Below are positions 31,611-44,000 of a stretch of DNA of 64,000 bases, piece by piece. Position 1 is the stretch's first letter. Each line of letters begins with the position of its first letter. Origin of the DNA: Patagioenas fasciata (Eukaryota; Chordata; Aves; Columbiformes; Columbidae); NCBI RefSeq assembly GCF_037038585.1, contig NC_092520.1, positions 1,579,001 to 1,643,000 of the forward strand, read 5' to 3'. The position numbers and the translations under genes are program-made. The notes below the pieces were generated by a model. It did not search any database and had not been told where the DNA came from. It was given only the letters and a program-made list of their open reading frames with translations.

Positions 31611-32735
31611 AGTGAAGACGTGGCAGCTGCGGGACCCCCAGAACATCAGCCCACCCCCCATTTGAAAGCAGAGAGGTGGCCTCTGGGGACAATGGGGACT
31701 GTCCCCTGTCACCCCCAGCTCCTCCATCCCCAGCGCAGGGTCGGGATGGGGTTTAGGGGGGTCCATGCCCCCCGTTTCACCGCATTTAAGTCTCTTACAA
31801 CCCGGTTTCCTAATCCTGGGCAGGAATGCGGTGGCTCAGCACGGGGAGGATTTAGGAGCTGATTTTGGGGGGTGACAGCGCTGGGGTCACCCCCCATGTC
31901 CCCATTTGGGTGACAGCCCCTTTTTGCCTTAAGAATTCCAATTTCTGGGATTTTCTCATCTCTTTTTGGCCAGAAGCGAAACGATTAATGATTTGGGGGG
32001 GGACCCTGATTTACTCACTGAGGGATGGTGACGATGACAATGAGCCTGGTGGGTCCCTCGGTGGAGCTTTGTCCCCATTCCCAATGGCCACCCCAGTGCC
32101 AGGATGGTGCCCAAGTGCCTGGTGGGTGCGTTTTCCCCCAAATTTCAGAGATTTTGGGTTATTGGGACCAGTGGCGAGGTCCTGGGCGCTACTGGTTTCT
32201 CTGGTGTCACCGGTGTCCCCATCTTCATGTGCACGAGATGGTTTGTGCAGCCTGAAGCGAAACCGGATGGTGACAATACCGGGGTGTTTGTATTTGGGGG
32301 TGTCGGGGACAAACGTCCTGTCACACACTCAGGGCAGGAGCAGCGGCCACACAAATGTCCCCAAAGCCACAAGCGGAGGGGCCGGAGCCGCCTGAGTCAC
32401 AGAAAATGTGACTGTCACGGGCAGATTTCCTGATATTTCGGGTATTTTCGGCGGCAGGAAATCCTCCGGCTCGGATTTGGTGGCTCTAAAAAAAGCCTGA
32501 GGGGGACCCAAAATTAGACGTGTCACCGGAGAGCTGGGGACAACGGGTGACGATAGAGTGCGTGCCTGCAGGGCTCGGGATAGGGCCACTCTTCTAAAGC
32601 CGTGAGCTCGCCCCAAAGCCAAGCTTAAGAGCTGTGAGTTCTGCCTAAACTCAGGTTTAAGCCTGAGGAGCTGGCGGGTTGAGAGCCAGCGCCGGCTTGT
32701 GCTCGCTCGGTGACTTGGGGACGTTTGTGGGGTTT
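31611..32735. other. Unique intergenic sequence upstream of ARAP1
   Basis: About 1.1 kb of non-repetitive DNA of mixed composition. No exon with family similarity is visible in any frame. It may contain 5' UTR or regulatory sequence of ARAP1, but nothing specific supports this. Confidence 0.4.
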
Positions 32736-32739
32736 GTGG

Positions 32740-32965
32740 GTTTGATGGGGCTGGGGACAACCTGGGAGAGGGGACAGGGGCTCAGGACATCCTGGGAGAG
32801 GGGACAAGGCTGGGGACAACCTGGGAGAGGGGACATGGCAGGGGACAACCTAGGAGAGGGGACAGGGGCTCAGGACATCCTGGGAGAGGGGACAGGGGCT
32901 GGGGACAGCTCAGGAGAGTGGACAGGGGCTGGGGACAGCCCAGAAATAGGGACAGGGGCTCTTCT
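32740..32965. repeat. ~30-bp GGGGACAACCTGGGAGAGGGGACA repeat
   Basis: Seven to eight units of GGCTGGGGACAACCTGGGAG followed by AGGGGACA. Confidence 0.85.
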
Positions 32966-33109
32966 TGTTATGCCATGGCCACACAAAGGCTTTGTCAAGC
33001 CTCAGTGACATTCGGTGACATCCACCCCCCCCCCAAACCCATCCGTCTGTCTGTGTCCCCCCGTCCGGGCTCGCTTGAGCAGGGGCTGGGGACAGGGACC
33101 TGTGACAGG

Positions 33110-34220
33110 GGTGACATTTGGCCGCCCCAAGACATTTGGACGCTCCAAGCGGGTCGTTTGGACAGCCCATGTGGGACATTTGGATGCTCCAAGCAGGACA
33201 TTTGGACATCCCATGTGGGACATTTTGATGCTCCAAGCAGGACATTCGGCCACCCCAAGACACTTGGACACCCCAAGCGGGACATTTGGCCATCCCATGT
33301 GGGACATTTGGACACCCCAAGCAGGACATTCGGCCGCCCCAAGACACTTGGACGCCCCAAGCGGGACACTTGGACATCCCATGTGGGACATTTGGACACC
33401 CCAAGTAGGACATTTGGATGCCCCAAGACACTTGGATGCCCCAAGTGGGACATTTGGACATCCCATGTGGGACATTTGGACACCCCAAGCAGGACATTTG
33501 GACACCCCAAGACCCTTGGACACCCCAAGCGGGACATTTGGACACCCCAAGCGGGACATTTGGACACCCCAAGCGGGACATTTGGACACCCCAAGTGGGA
33601 CATTTGGCCATCCCATGTGGGACATTTGGACACCCCAAGACCCTTGGACACCCCAAGTGGGACATTAAGATTCCCCAAGCGGGACATTTGGACACCCCAA
33701 GTGGGACATTTGGCCACCCCAAGACACTTGGACAGCCCAAGTGGGACATTTGGACATCCCATGTGGGACATTTGGCCACCCCAAGCAGGACATTTGGCCA
33801 CCCCAAGACACTTGGACACCCCAAGTGGGACATTTGGACATCCCATGTGGGACATTTGGACACCCCAAGCAGGACATTTGGCCACCCCAGGACACTTGGA
33901 CACCCCAAGTGGGACATTTGGACATCCCATGTGGGACATTTGGACACCCCAAGCAGGATATTTGGCCACCCCAAGACGCTTGGACGCCCCAAGTGGGACA
34001 TTTGGACATCCCAAGTGGGACATTTGGACACCCCAAGCAGGACATTTGGACACCTCAAGACATTTGGATGCCCCATGTGGGACATTTGGACATCCCATGT
34101 GGGACATTTGGACACCCCAAGCAGGACATTTGGACACCCCAAGACACTTTGATGCCCCAAGTGGGACATTTGGACATCCCATGTGGGACATTTGGACACC
34201 CCAAGCGGGACACTCAGGTG
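33110..34220. repeat. 22-bp GGGACATTTGGACACCCCAAG minisatellite
   Basis: About fifty units of GGGACATTTGGACACCCCAA with GC/GT/AG variants, alternating with ACATTTGGACATCCCATGTG. It ends about 170 bp before the ARAP1 5' UTR exon. Confidence 0.96.
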
Positions 34221-34389
34221 TTCCTGCATCCCTGCACCCCCACTTCAGGGGCCATACCAGTGACCTGGTGGGGACATGACGGGGAGATCAGGGGTGTGGA
34301 CACGTCCCTAAAACCCAAGGCGATGTTGGGTTTAGACCCCCGCACCAGTTTAAGCCTGATCCTAACCCTGCGCTTATCTCCATCCCCAG

Positions 34390-34462
34390 GTCCTGACGCC
34401 GCCTGAGATGCTCTGAGTGCCGTGGGGTCTCTGCAACCGCGTCCCCCCCGCAAAGAAAAACC
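34390..34462 (+). other. ARAP1: ARAP1 5' UTR portion of the first coding exon
   Basis: A strong acceptor (polypyrimidine tract, then catccccag ending 34389) precedes 73 nt of leader before the ATG. At least one further 5' non-coding exon must lie upstream. The intergenic arrays between 19950 and 34390 would then lie in, or upstream of, that first intron. Confidence 0.65.
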
Positions 34463-35094
34463 ATGGAGGATGAAGAGGAGGGGGCGCCCGTGGCGGGGGG
34501 GTCCCTGCCGGTGGCCGCCTGGCTGGGGGCCCTTCACTTGGAGCAGTACACGGAGCTCTTCGAGCGGCGGGGGCTGCGGTGGGTGGGCGAGTGCCGGGCG
34601 CTGACGGACGAGGCGCTGGGCGCTCTGGGGGTGCGGCTGCCCGGCCACCGCCGCCGCATCCTCCTGGGGCTCCAAAAAGCTTTCGCCGACACCCCCGTCC
34701 CCGCCGGCCCCCCCCCTAGGAAACCCGTCCCCCTCAAACGCCACATTTTCCGCGTGGCGGTGGCACCGGAGCAGTCGGGGACACCCCCGGTGGCGCGGGA
34801 GGGGGTGAGCGTCACCCAGCTGCCCCCACCCATCCCACCCAGGGTGGGTTGTCACCCCCCCGTCAAGTTTTCCGTACCGCTAAGGGGGGGCAGCCCGGAG
34901 TCCCCACACACGCCCCAAAGCCGCCCCCCAGTCCCGGAGGTGCCACCGCTCGCCGAAATGGGGGTGACGCCCCCCCCACTGCCACCGCTGCCGGCCAAGC
35001 GGCACCAGCTGGAAGCCAAGGGACAGTCCCCGGAGACCCCCCCGGCAACCGCCCCCCCGCCGGTGCTGCCCCCCAGGGCTGTGCCCCACAGGAG
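34463..35094 (+). CDS. ARAP1: ARAP1 coding exon 1 (residues 1-210): SAM and proline-rich region
   Basis: Encodes the SAM domain ([20 protein letters not shown] through [16 protein letters not shown]) and then proline-rich sequence with SH3-ligand-like [20 protein letters not shown] and [13 protein letters not shown]. The SAM domain of ARAP proteins binds the SHIP2 SAM domain in mammals. The donor is AGGAG|gtaagg in phase 2. Confidence 0.93.
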
Positions 35095-38000
35095 GTAAGG
35101 GGGGGCTTGGGGGGCGGTGGGACATTGGGTGGGTGCGTGTGGGGTGCTTGGGGGTGCCAAAGGGCACAGCACATCTTTTGGGGGTGCCCACCGCCCCAAA
35201 TTACCCCTGGGGGTACCCATGCCCCCTAAAGGGCACAGCACATCTTTTGGGGGTGCCCACCGCCCCAAATTACCCCTGGGGGTACCCATGCCCCCTAAAG
35301 AGCACAGCACATCTTTTGGGGGTGTCCACCACCCCAAAATATCCCCCTAGGGGTAGCCACCCCCCTCACACATCCCTTGGGGGTACCTACCCCCCCAACC
35401 CCAGTACATCACCCAGGGGCACCCCCAGCCCCCTAAAACATCCTTCTGGGGGTACCCACCCCCTCCAGCCCAAAGCATCTTCTGGGGGTACCCACAGCCC
35501 CCCAAAACATCTCCTTGGGGGTAACCCTGTCCCAAAGAGCACAGCACATTTTATGGGGGTACCCACCCCCTCAAAACATCACCCTGGGGGTACCCTCTCC
35601 CCACCCCCTGCAGGTTTTTGGGGAGACCCCCCCCCGCTCATGGGGGTTGAGGGGGACAGTGGTGACCCCCCCTTCCTGTGCTCTGTGTCCCCCCCATGGG
35701 GTGACCCAACTCCTGTCCCCAGGGGACACCCCAGGGCTCACAGTGTCCCTGTCACCACGTTTCTGCACTGAGGGGGTCCCCAAATCCACCCCCCCGCCCA
35801 GGGCTGCTCTGACTGAGGGGACACTGGTGACCAGCAACACTGGTGGCCCCGGTTTGGTGACAATTTGGTGACAGTTTAGTGACCGTTTAGTGCAGATTTG
35901 GTGCCAGTTTGATGACAGTTTAGTGCTGGTTAGGTACCAGTTTGCTGACAGTTCTGTCCCAGTTTGGTGACAATTTGTTACCGGTTTGGTGACAGTTTGG
36001 TACCAGTTTGATGACAATTTGGTGGCAGTTTGGTATCGGTTTGATGCCAGTTTGGTGCTGGTTTTGGTGCCAGTTTGGTGCCAGTTCTGTCCCAGTTTGG
36101 TGGCAATTTGATACCGGTTTGGTGACAGTTTGGTACCAGTTTGATGACAATTTGGTGGCAGTTTGGTACCAGTTTGGTGCTGGTTGGATACCAGTTTGAT
36201 ACCAATTTGGTACCAGTTTGGTGACAGTTTGGTACCGGTACAGTGACAATTTGGTGCCGGTTTGGTGACAGTTTGGTACCAGTACAGTGACAATTTGGTG
36301 CTGGTTTGGTGACAGTTTGGTACCAGTACGGTGACAATTTGGTGCTGCTTGGGTACCAGTTTGATGACAGTTCTGTCCCAGTTTGGTGGCAATTTGGTGC
36401 CAGTTCAGTCCCAGTTTGGTGCCAGTTTGGTACTGCTCTGGTGACACTTTGGTGCCGATTCTGCTGCTTCGGTGGCAGTTTGGTGACACTTTGGTGACAC
36501 TTTCGTTCCTGTTTGCTACCACTTTTGTGCCACTTTGGTGCCGGTTCAGTCCCAGTTTGGTGACCCTTTGGTGCCGGTTCGGGGCCGGTTTGGTGACACT
36601 TTGGTGGCACTTTGCTGCCGGTTCGGTGGCACTTTGATGGCACTTTGGTGGCAGTTCCGTCCCGGCCGCGCTGTCACTCGGGCCACCCCAGGAAGTTTTG
36701 GTGGCGGCCGCAGGAAGTGCCGGGGGTGACGAGCTCCGGTCCCCGTGTGTCCCCACCCGTCACCATCCCCGGCCTCGCTGTGTCCCTGCCACCCACCCAG
36801 GTAGGGATGTCACCGATGCCACCATGGGGGACACCGGGGGACATGGGGGGGTCAGGACCCGCTCACCGCACTCTGTGGTGTTCAAAGTTTGGGTGGCTCC
36901 AGCAGCAGCTGGATGGCGTTGGGGACATTGTTTGTGTCACCCCCCCCTCGGGTCTCTGTCCCCTCTCATGGGGCTGGGGGGGTTTGATTAGAGCTGGGAG
37001 GGGGATTTGTCCCCTGGGGGGTTCGGGGATGTCACAGCGGGGTTGGTGGCACCGAGCCAAGCGCTGACTCAGCTCGAGCTGGTGGTGACGTGTCCAGCGC
37101 TGGGGGGGGGACAGGGATGGGGACAGGGAGACAGGCATGGGGACGGGGACACGGGGACAGGGATGGCGACACAGGGACGGGGACAGGGGTGGGGACGGGG
37201 ACACAGGGGGCCAGGGATGGGGACAGGGAGACAGGCATGGGGACAGGGGGACAGGGACACAGGGATGAGGACATAGGGTCAGGGACGGGGGACAGGGACA
37301 AAGGAGCAGGGACACAGGGACGGGGACACAGGGGTGGGGACAGGGGGACAGGGATGGGGACACAAGGACAGAGAGACAGGGACACAGGGACGGGGGCAGG
37401 GGGACGGGGATGAGGACATAAGGATGGGGACACAGGGACAGGGAGACAGGGATGGGGACACAGGGATGGGGACAAAGTGACGGGGGACAGGGACACAGGG
37501 ACGGGGACATAGGATCAGGGACGGGGGACAGGGACAAAGGAACAGGGACACAGGGACGGGGACACAGAGGTGGGGACAGGGGGACAGGGATGGGGACACA
37601 GGGACAGGAGGAAGGGGATGGGGACATAAGGATGGGGACACAGGGACGGGGACAGGGGGACAGGAATGGGGACACAGGGACAGGGAGACATGGATGGGGA
37701 CACAGGGACAGGGGGATGGGGACACAGGGATGGGGACAGGGGGACAGGAATGGGGACACAGGGATGGGGACAAAGTGACAGGGGGACAGGGACACAGGGA
37801 TGGGGACATAGGGTCAGGGATGGGGGACAGGGACAAAGGAACAGGGACACAGGGACGGGGACACAGGGGTGGGGACAGGGGGACAGGGATGGGGACACAG
37901 GGACAGGGAGACAGGGACGGGGACACATGGACAGGGGGACGGGGATGGGGACATAAGGATGGGGACACAGGGACGGGGACAGGGGAACAGGAATGGGGAC

Positions 38001-41000
38001 ACAGGGATGGGGACAAAGTGACAGGGGAACAGGGACACAGAAATGGGGACATAGGAACAGGGACAGGGGACAGGGACAAAGGAACAGGGACACAGGGACG
38101 GGGACACAGGGGTGGGGACAGGGGGACAGGGATGGGGACACAGGGACACGGGGACGGGGATGGGGACATAAGGATGGGGACACAGGGATGGGGACAAAGT
38201 GACAGGGGAACAGGGACACAGAGATGGGGACATAGGGACAGGGACAGGGGACAGGGACAAAGGAACAGGGACACAGGGATTGGGACACAGGGGTGGGGAC
38301 AGGGATGGGGACACAGGGACAGGGAGACAGAGATGGGGACACAGGGACAGTGGGACGGGGATGGGGACATAAGGATGGGGACACAGGGATGGGGACAAAG
38401 TGACAGGGGAACAGGGTCACAGAGATGGGGACATAGGGACAGGGACAGGGGACAGGAACAAAGGAACAGGGACACAGGGATGGGGACACAGGGGTGGGGA
38501 CAGGGATGGGGACACAGGGATAGGGAGAAAGGGACGGGGACACAGGGACAGGGGGACGGGGATGGGGACATAAGGATGGGGACACAGGAACAGGAAGACA
38601 GGGACGGGGACACAGGGATAGGGATGGGGGACAGGGATGGGAACACAGGGACAGGGAGAAAGGAACAGGACACAGAGATGGGGACTGGGGGGACAGGGAT
38701 GGGGACGGGGGACAGGGATGGGGACAGAGGGAGGGGGACGGGGATGGGGCCACTTGCCCATGTCAGGGTGACATTAGCCCACCCCAGGCTGGGGAAGCGC
38801 TGGAGCAGCCCCTTGGGGACAGCGCCCCTGGGGGGGTCATTAAAGCGGCATTTTTGGGGTGATGCCCCCACCCCTCCCAGCTCCCCCCTTCCAGCTGTGC
38901 CACCGTGGTCCCCGGTGCTTCTGCAGCTGCTGGTGGCCCGGGGGGACCTGTCACCCCCCATGAGGGGAAACAATCCCATGGGGGGGCATTTTGCAAGAGG
39001 GGCTGGGGGGGTGGCATTGTGTCCGTCCCCAACCCTCTGGGTTCTGCTGTCCCCTCCCAGACCTCTGACATACCCACTGTGTCCCCCCCCAGCCTTCTGG
39101 GGTCTCTGTGAGCCCCTCAACCCTTTGGGGTCCCACTGACCTCCTCCGACCACTTTGGAATCCCTGTGATCCCCTCCAGCTCTCTGGGGTGCCACTGTCC
39201 CCCTCCGACCACTTTGGGGTCCCTGTGACCCCCCCATCTCTCTGGGGTCCCACTGACCCCCTCCCAGCCCTTTGGGGTCCCACTGATCCCCCCTCATCCC
39301 TCAGGTTTCATTGTCCACTCCCAACCCTTTGGTGTCCCGCTGTCCCCCCATGACCACTTTGGGGTCCCTGTGACCCCCCCAGCTCTCTGTGGTCCCACTG
39401 TCCCCCCCAGCCGTGGGCCAAGGCACAGGAGGTGACAATAACATCTCAGCTGGGATGTCCCAGAGGTCCGTGGCCCAGCCAAAGGGGACAGCGGTGGCCC
39501 CAGCAGAGGTTTGGGTTGGGGTGACATTGCCCTCCCCATCACCCCCAGTTTGAACTGGGGGACCCAGCCGAGCCGTTAGTGCTGGGGGAGGGACACACAG
39601 CAGCTAAGACACTTACCACTTCCCTAATGTCACCCTTGTCACCGGCCACGTCCTGCCCGCAGTGGTGGGGGGACAGAGCTGGGGGGGGTCAAGGGGTGGC
39701 TGCCAAGCTGAGCCACAAATGGTTTTGTCGCCAACCCCCCTGAGATGTCCCCAAGGAGGAGATTGTCCTTGTCATCACACCGTGCCACCAAAATCCTTGT
39801 CATCGCACCATGCCACCAAAACAGGGGACAGGGGGGAACTGGGGGGCCTGCCCACAGTCCCTAATGTATGGATGGTTGTGGCTGTTGCCATGGGAACGGC
39901 GGCTGGGAAATGAGGTCACTGTCCCCCAGAGCCAGCGCTCCCTGTCACCTCCCAGCTCTGGGGACACGTTCAGACACCAGACAAGGGAATGGGAGTCACT
40001 GGGGACAGGGAGGGGGGCTGGCTGTCCCCTTGGTGCTGGGGACATCCTTGACTGTCCCCAGGGTGCTGGTGGCAGCCTCAGCTGCCACCTGTGTGCTGAT
40101 GACATGCTTGGCTGTCCCCACAGTCCACTGGGTCCTGGTGACATGCTTGACTGTCCCCTGAGTCCCCTGGGTGCTGGTGACATCCTTGGCCATCCCCAGG
40201 GTCTCCAGAGTGCTGGTGGCCACCTCAGCTGTCCCCTGTGTGCTGATGACATGCTTGGCTGTCCCCACAGTCCACTGGGTCCTGGTGACATGCTTGGCTG
40301 TGCCCTGGGTCCCCTGGGTGCTGGTGACATCCCTGGCTGTCCGAAGGGTGCTGGTGGCAACCTCAGCTGTCCCCTTTGTGCTGGTGACGTGCTTGGCTGT
40401 CCCCTGGGTCCCTAGGGGACTGGTGACACCTTTGGCTGTCCGAAGGGTGCTGGTGGCAACCTCAGCTGTCCCCTTTGTGCTGGTGACATTCTTGGCTGTC
40501 CCCTGGGCCCCCTGGCTGCTGGTGACATCCCTGGCTGTCCCCTGGGTGCTAGTGGCAGCTTTGGTGGCCCCTAGGGTCCCCTGGGGGCTGGTGACATCCT
40601 TGGCCATCCCCAGGATCCCCTGCATGCTGGTGGCAGCCTTGGCTGTCCCCTGCATGCACTGGGTGCTGGTGGCAACCTCAGCTGTCCCCCAGGGTCCCCT
40701 GGGTGCTGGTGGCCGCTTTGGTGGTCCTCAGTGTCCCCTGGGTTCTGGTGACATCTTTGGCTGTCCCCAGGGTGCTGGTGGCAACCTCAGCTGTCCCCTG
40801 TGTGCTGGTGACATCTTTGACTGTCCCCAGGGGGCTGGTGACATCTTTGGCTCTCCAAAAGGTGCTGGTGACAACCTCAACTGTCCCCCGAGTCCTGGTG
40901 ACATGCTTGGCTGTCCCCTGGGTCCCCTGGATGCTGGTGACAACTTTGGTGGCCCCTAGGGTCACTTGGGTGCTGGTGACATCCTTGGCCATCCCCAGAG

Positions 41001-44000
41001 TCCCCAGGGGGCTGGTGACAGCCTCAGCTGTCCCCTGGGTGCTGGTGACATTCCTCGCTGTCCCCTGGGTGCTGGGGACATCCTTGGCTGTCCCCTGGTT
41101 GCTGGTGACATTCCTCGCTGTCCCTTGGCTGTCCCTTGGGTCCCCTGGGTGCTGGGGACATCCTTGACTGTCCCCTGGGTGCCAGTGGCAGCTTTGGTGG
41201 TCCCCAGTGTCCCTCTTGTCCCCTGGCCAAGCTTTTGGGGACACAGCACCCTTGGGACACCCCGTGGCCACCAAAAGCCCACGAGGAGCCACCCTGCCCA
41301 TGTTCAGACCGGTTTCAAGGCTCTGGTGGCTCTTGGTGGCCTCGGGTGGCAGATAAAGGACCTGAGCGGCGGTGGCAGCGCCAGGAGGTGAAGTCGATGG
41401 CAAACAATGTGATTTTGGGCTAAAAACGCAGCGTTAGGACCCAAAGAAAAGGTGATTTGTTGCTGTTAGGACCTGGTTTTGCTCCTTTCTCCGCAGTGTC
41501 CCCGTCCCCGAGGGTGTCCCCTTGGCCCCGCCGGCCATCGCGCCCCGTGCAAAGCCACCGACCAAGGCCTTTGTGCCCGAGTTCGGTGAGTACGGGGGTC
41601 TGCCCCTCCCCATTTTATTAATCTGTTATTTGTTATTATTCTATTATTATTAAATTATTATATTATTATCCTACTATTGCTTTATTGATATTTTTATTAT
41701 TCTATTAATATTCTATTACTTATTATTATTCTATTATTTTCCTATTATTTTTTACCAGTCTATTATTACTTTACTATTGCTTTTAACTATTCTATTAGTA
41801 TTACAGCATTTATTACTACTCTGTTATTATTTTATCATTATTCTTATTATTCCATCAGTATTGCTTATTATATTTTTATTATTTCATCATCATTTTTATT
41901 ATTCTATTAGTATCATAGTCTTTTTATTCTATTATTACTTTATGATTATTTTTCTTATTCTATTATTTTTCTGTTACTTGTTACCATTCTATTATTACTT
42001 TATTATTGCTTTTAATTATCCTATTAGTATTCTATTAGTATCCTATTAGTATTCTATTACCTATTACTCATCACCTATTATTATCTATTACCTATTATTA
42101 CCTATTACCTATTAATATTATCCTTCTATTATTATTATTATTATCTTATTATTTTTATTGTTCTAATTTTTATTATCATCCAACCGCTATTTTTAAGACG
42201 TTGATTATCTCCATCATTACCCCATGATCCATTACCCATCCATTATTAATTGCCTTCATTCTATTATTAATGAACCTTTCCCCCGGCTGCGCAGGCTCCA
42301 GAGCTGCAGAAACAAGGGGGAGGGAGGGAAAAACACCCCCAAAAACACCCCCCTGCGACCCCCATGTCACCGAGTCCCCACCCAATGGTGGCAGGAAGAT
42401 GGTGACGGTGTCCCCGTGGTGGTGGGGACAGGTGACAAGACCCCTCTGTCCCAATTCCCAACCTTTTCCTTCTGTTCTTTCTCTTCCCAGATGACTCCGA
42501 CTACGAAGACTCCGCCTGGGAGGAAGAATTAACCGGAGCTGCAGGGAACATGGGTGACAAGGTTGGGGACATGGGTGACAAGGCTGAGAACACCGCAGGG
42601 TGGGGAGGAGCTATGGGGGACACACAATGTCCCCAAGGGACAGATGCTGCTTTAGACTTGGGTTTGGACAACATTGGGGGTGGCTGGAGAGGGGCTTTTG
42701 TCCCCACTGTGTCACCATTGTGTCCCCAGTGGGTCCCCCAACTGAATTTGGGGGGGTTTGTCACCAAGACACCCCAACAAATCCATTTCAGCTCCAAACC
42801 AACTCCCAACTTTATTCTAGCAAGAGCATTTTAGCCATGAAACCAACGAGGGTCCCCACAGGTCCCCTGGCTTCCCAAACTGAATTTTGGGGGGGGTTTG
42901 TCACCGAGACACCCCAAAAAGTCCATTTCAGCACCAAACCAACTCCCAACTTTATTGTAACGAGAACATTTTAGCCACAAAACCAACCAAAAATGGGGTT
43001 TTATCCAAATTATTTAGAGCTCCGGCAACGCGAGGCGCAGGTTGGCGCTTCGGTGGGGAAGTTGTGGGAGAATAATGGGGTTCGTCTATGGTATGCGTGT
43101 GTTAACTCACCAAAAAAACCCCAAAAACGGTAAAAAAAAAACCCAAATCAATATTTAAAACCCCAAACCAAACAAGCAAACAAAATAAAGCAAGAAAACC
43201 CCAAATAAAAATCCCAACCACCACAATTAAAGGCGCTGGGGAAGCAGCAAACCCAGGGCATGTGGGTGGGGATTTTGGCTTCATTTACGCTGTTTTTCGG
43301 TGTTTCTCGGTCCGTCCCGGTGTGGGGAGGTGGGGGGCAGTGCTGGGGTGTCCCTGTCACCCCGTTTGTCCCCACAGGAGGACACGGAGCCAATGCGGCC
43401 GCGGTCCCTGCGCCTCAACAGCCTGTTCAGCGAGGACGAGCTGGTCGAGGACTATTTCGATGCTCCCCCCGCTGGGTAGGTGTGCAAAGGGGGGGACATG
43501 AGTGTGCAAGGGTGGGGACATGAGTGTGCAAGGGTGGGGACATGTGTGGCCACAGCTGGGAGCGCTTGTGCTAGGGTGTGCACAACTGGGGATGATTGTG
43601 CAAGGGTGAGTGTGCACAGCTGGGGATGTGTGTGCATGGTGGTCTGTGCATGGCTGGGAATGTGTGTGCAAGGGCGTGTGTGTACGCAGCTGGGGATACT
43701 TGTGCAAGGATATGCGTGCACAGCTAGAGACACTTGTGCAACAGTGTGTGTGCAAAGCTGGGGATGCTTGTGCAAGAGTGTGCGTGCACATCTGGGGATG
43801 TGTGTGCAAGGGGGTGTGCGCACAGCTGGGAATGCTTGTGCAAGGGTGTGTGTGTGTGTACAGCTGGGGATTCTTGTGCAAGGGGGTGTGTGCATGGCTG
43901 GGAATGTGTGTGCAAGGGTGTGTGTGTACAGCTGGGGATTCTTGTGCAAGGGTGTGTGTGCATGGCTGGGAATGTGTGTGCAAGGGTGTGTGCACAGCTG

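Noticed and set aside
36863-39297. Long Cys-Pro-His frames on the minus strand
   Set aside because: They translate the GGGGACA minisatellite of ARAP1 intron 1 and have no protein family features.
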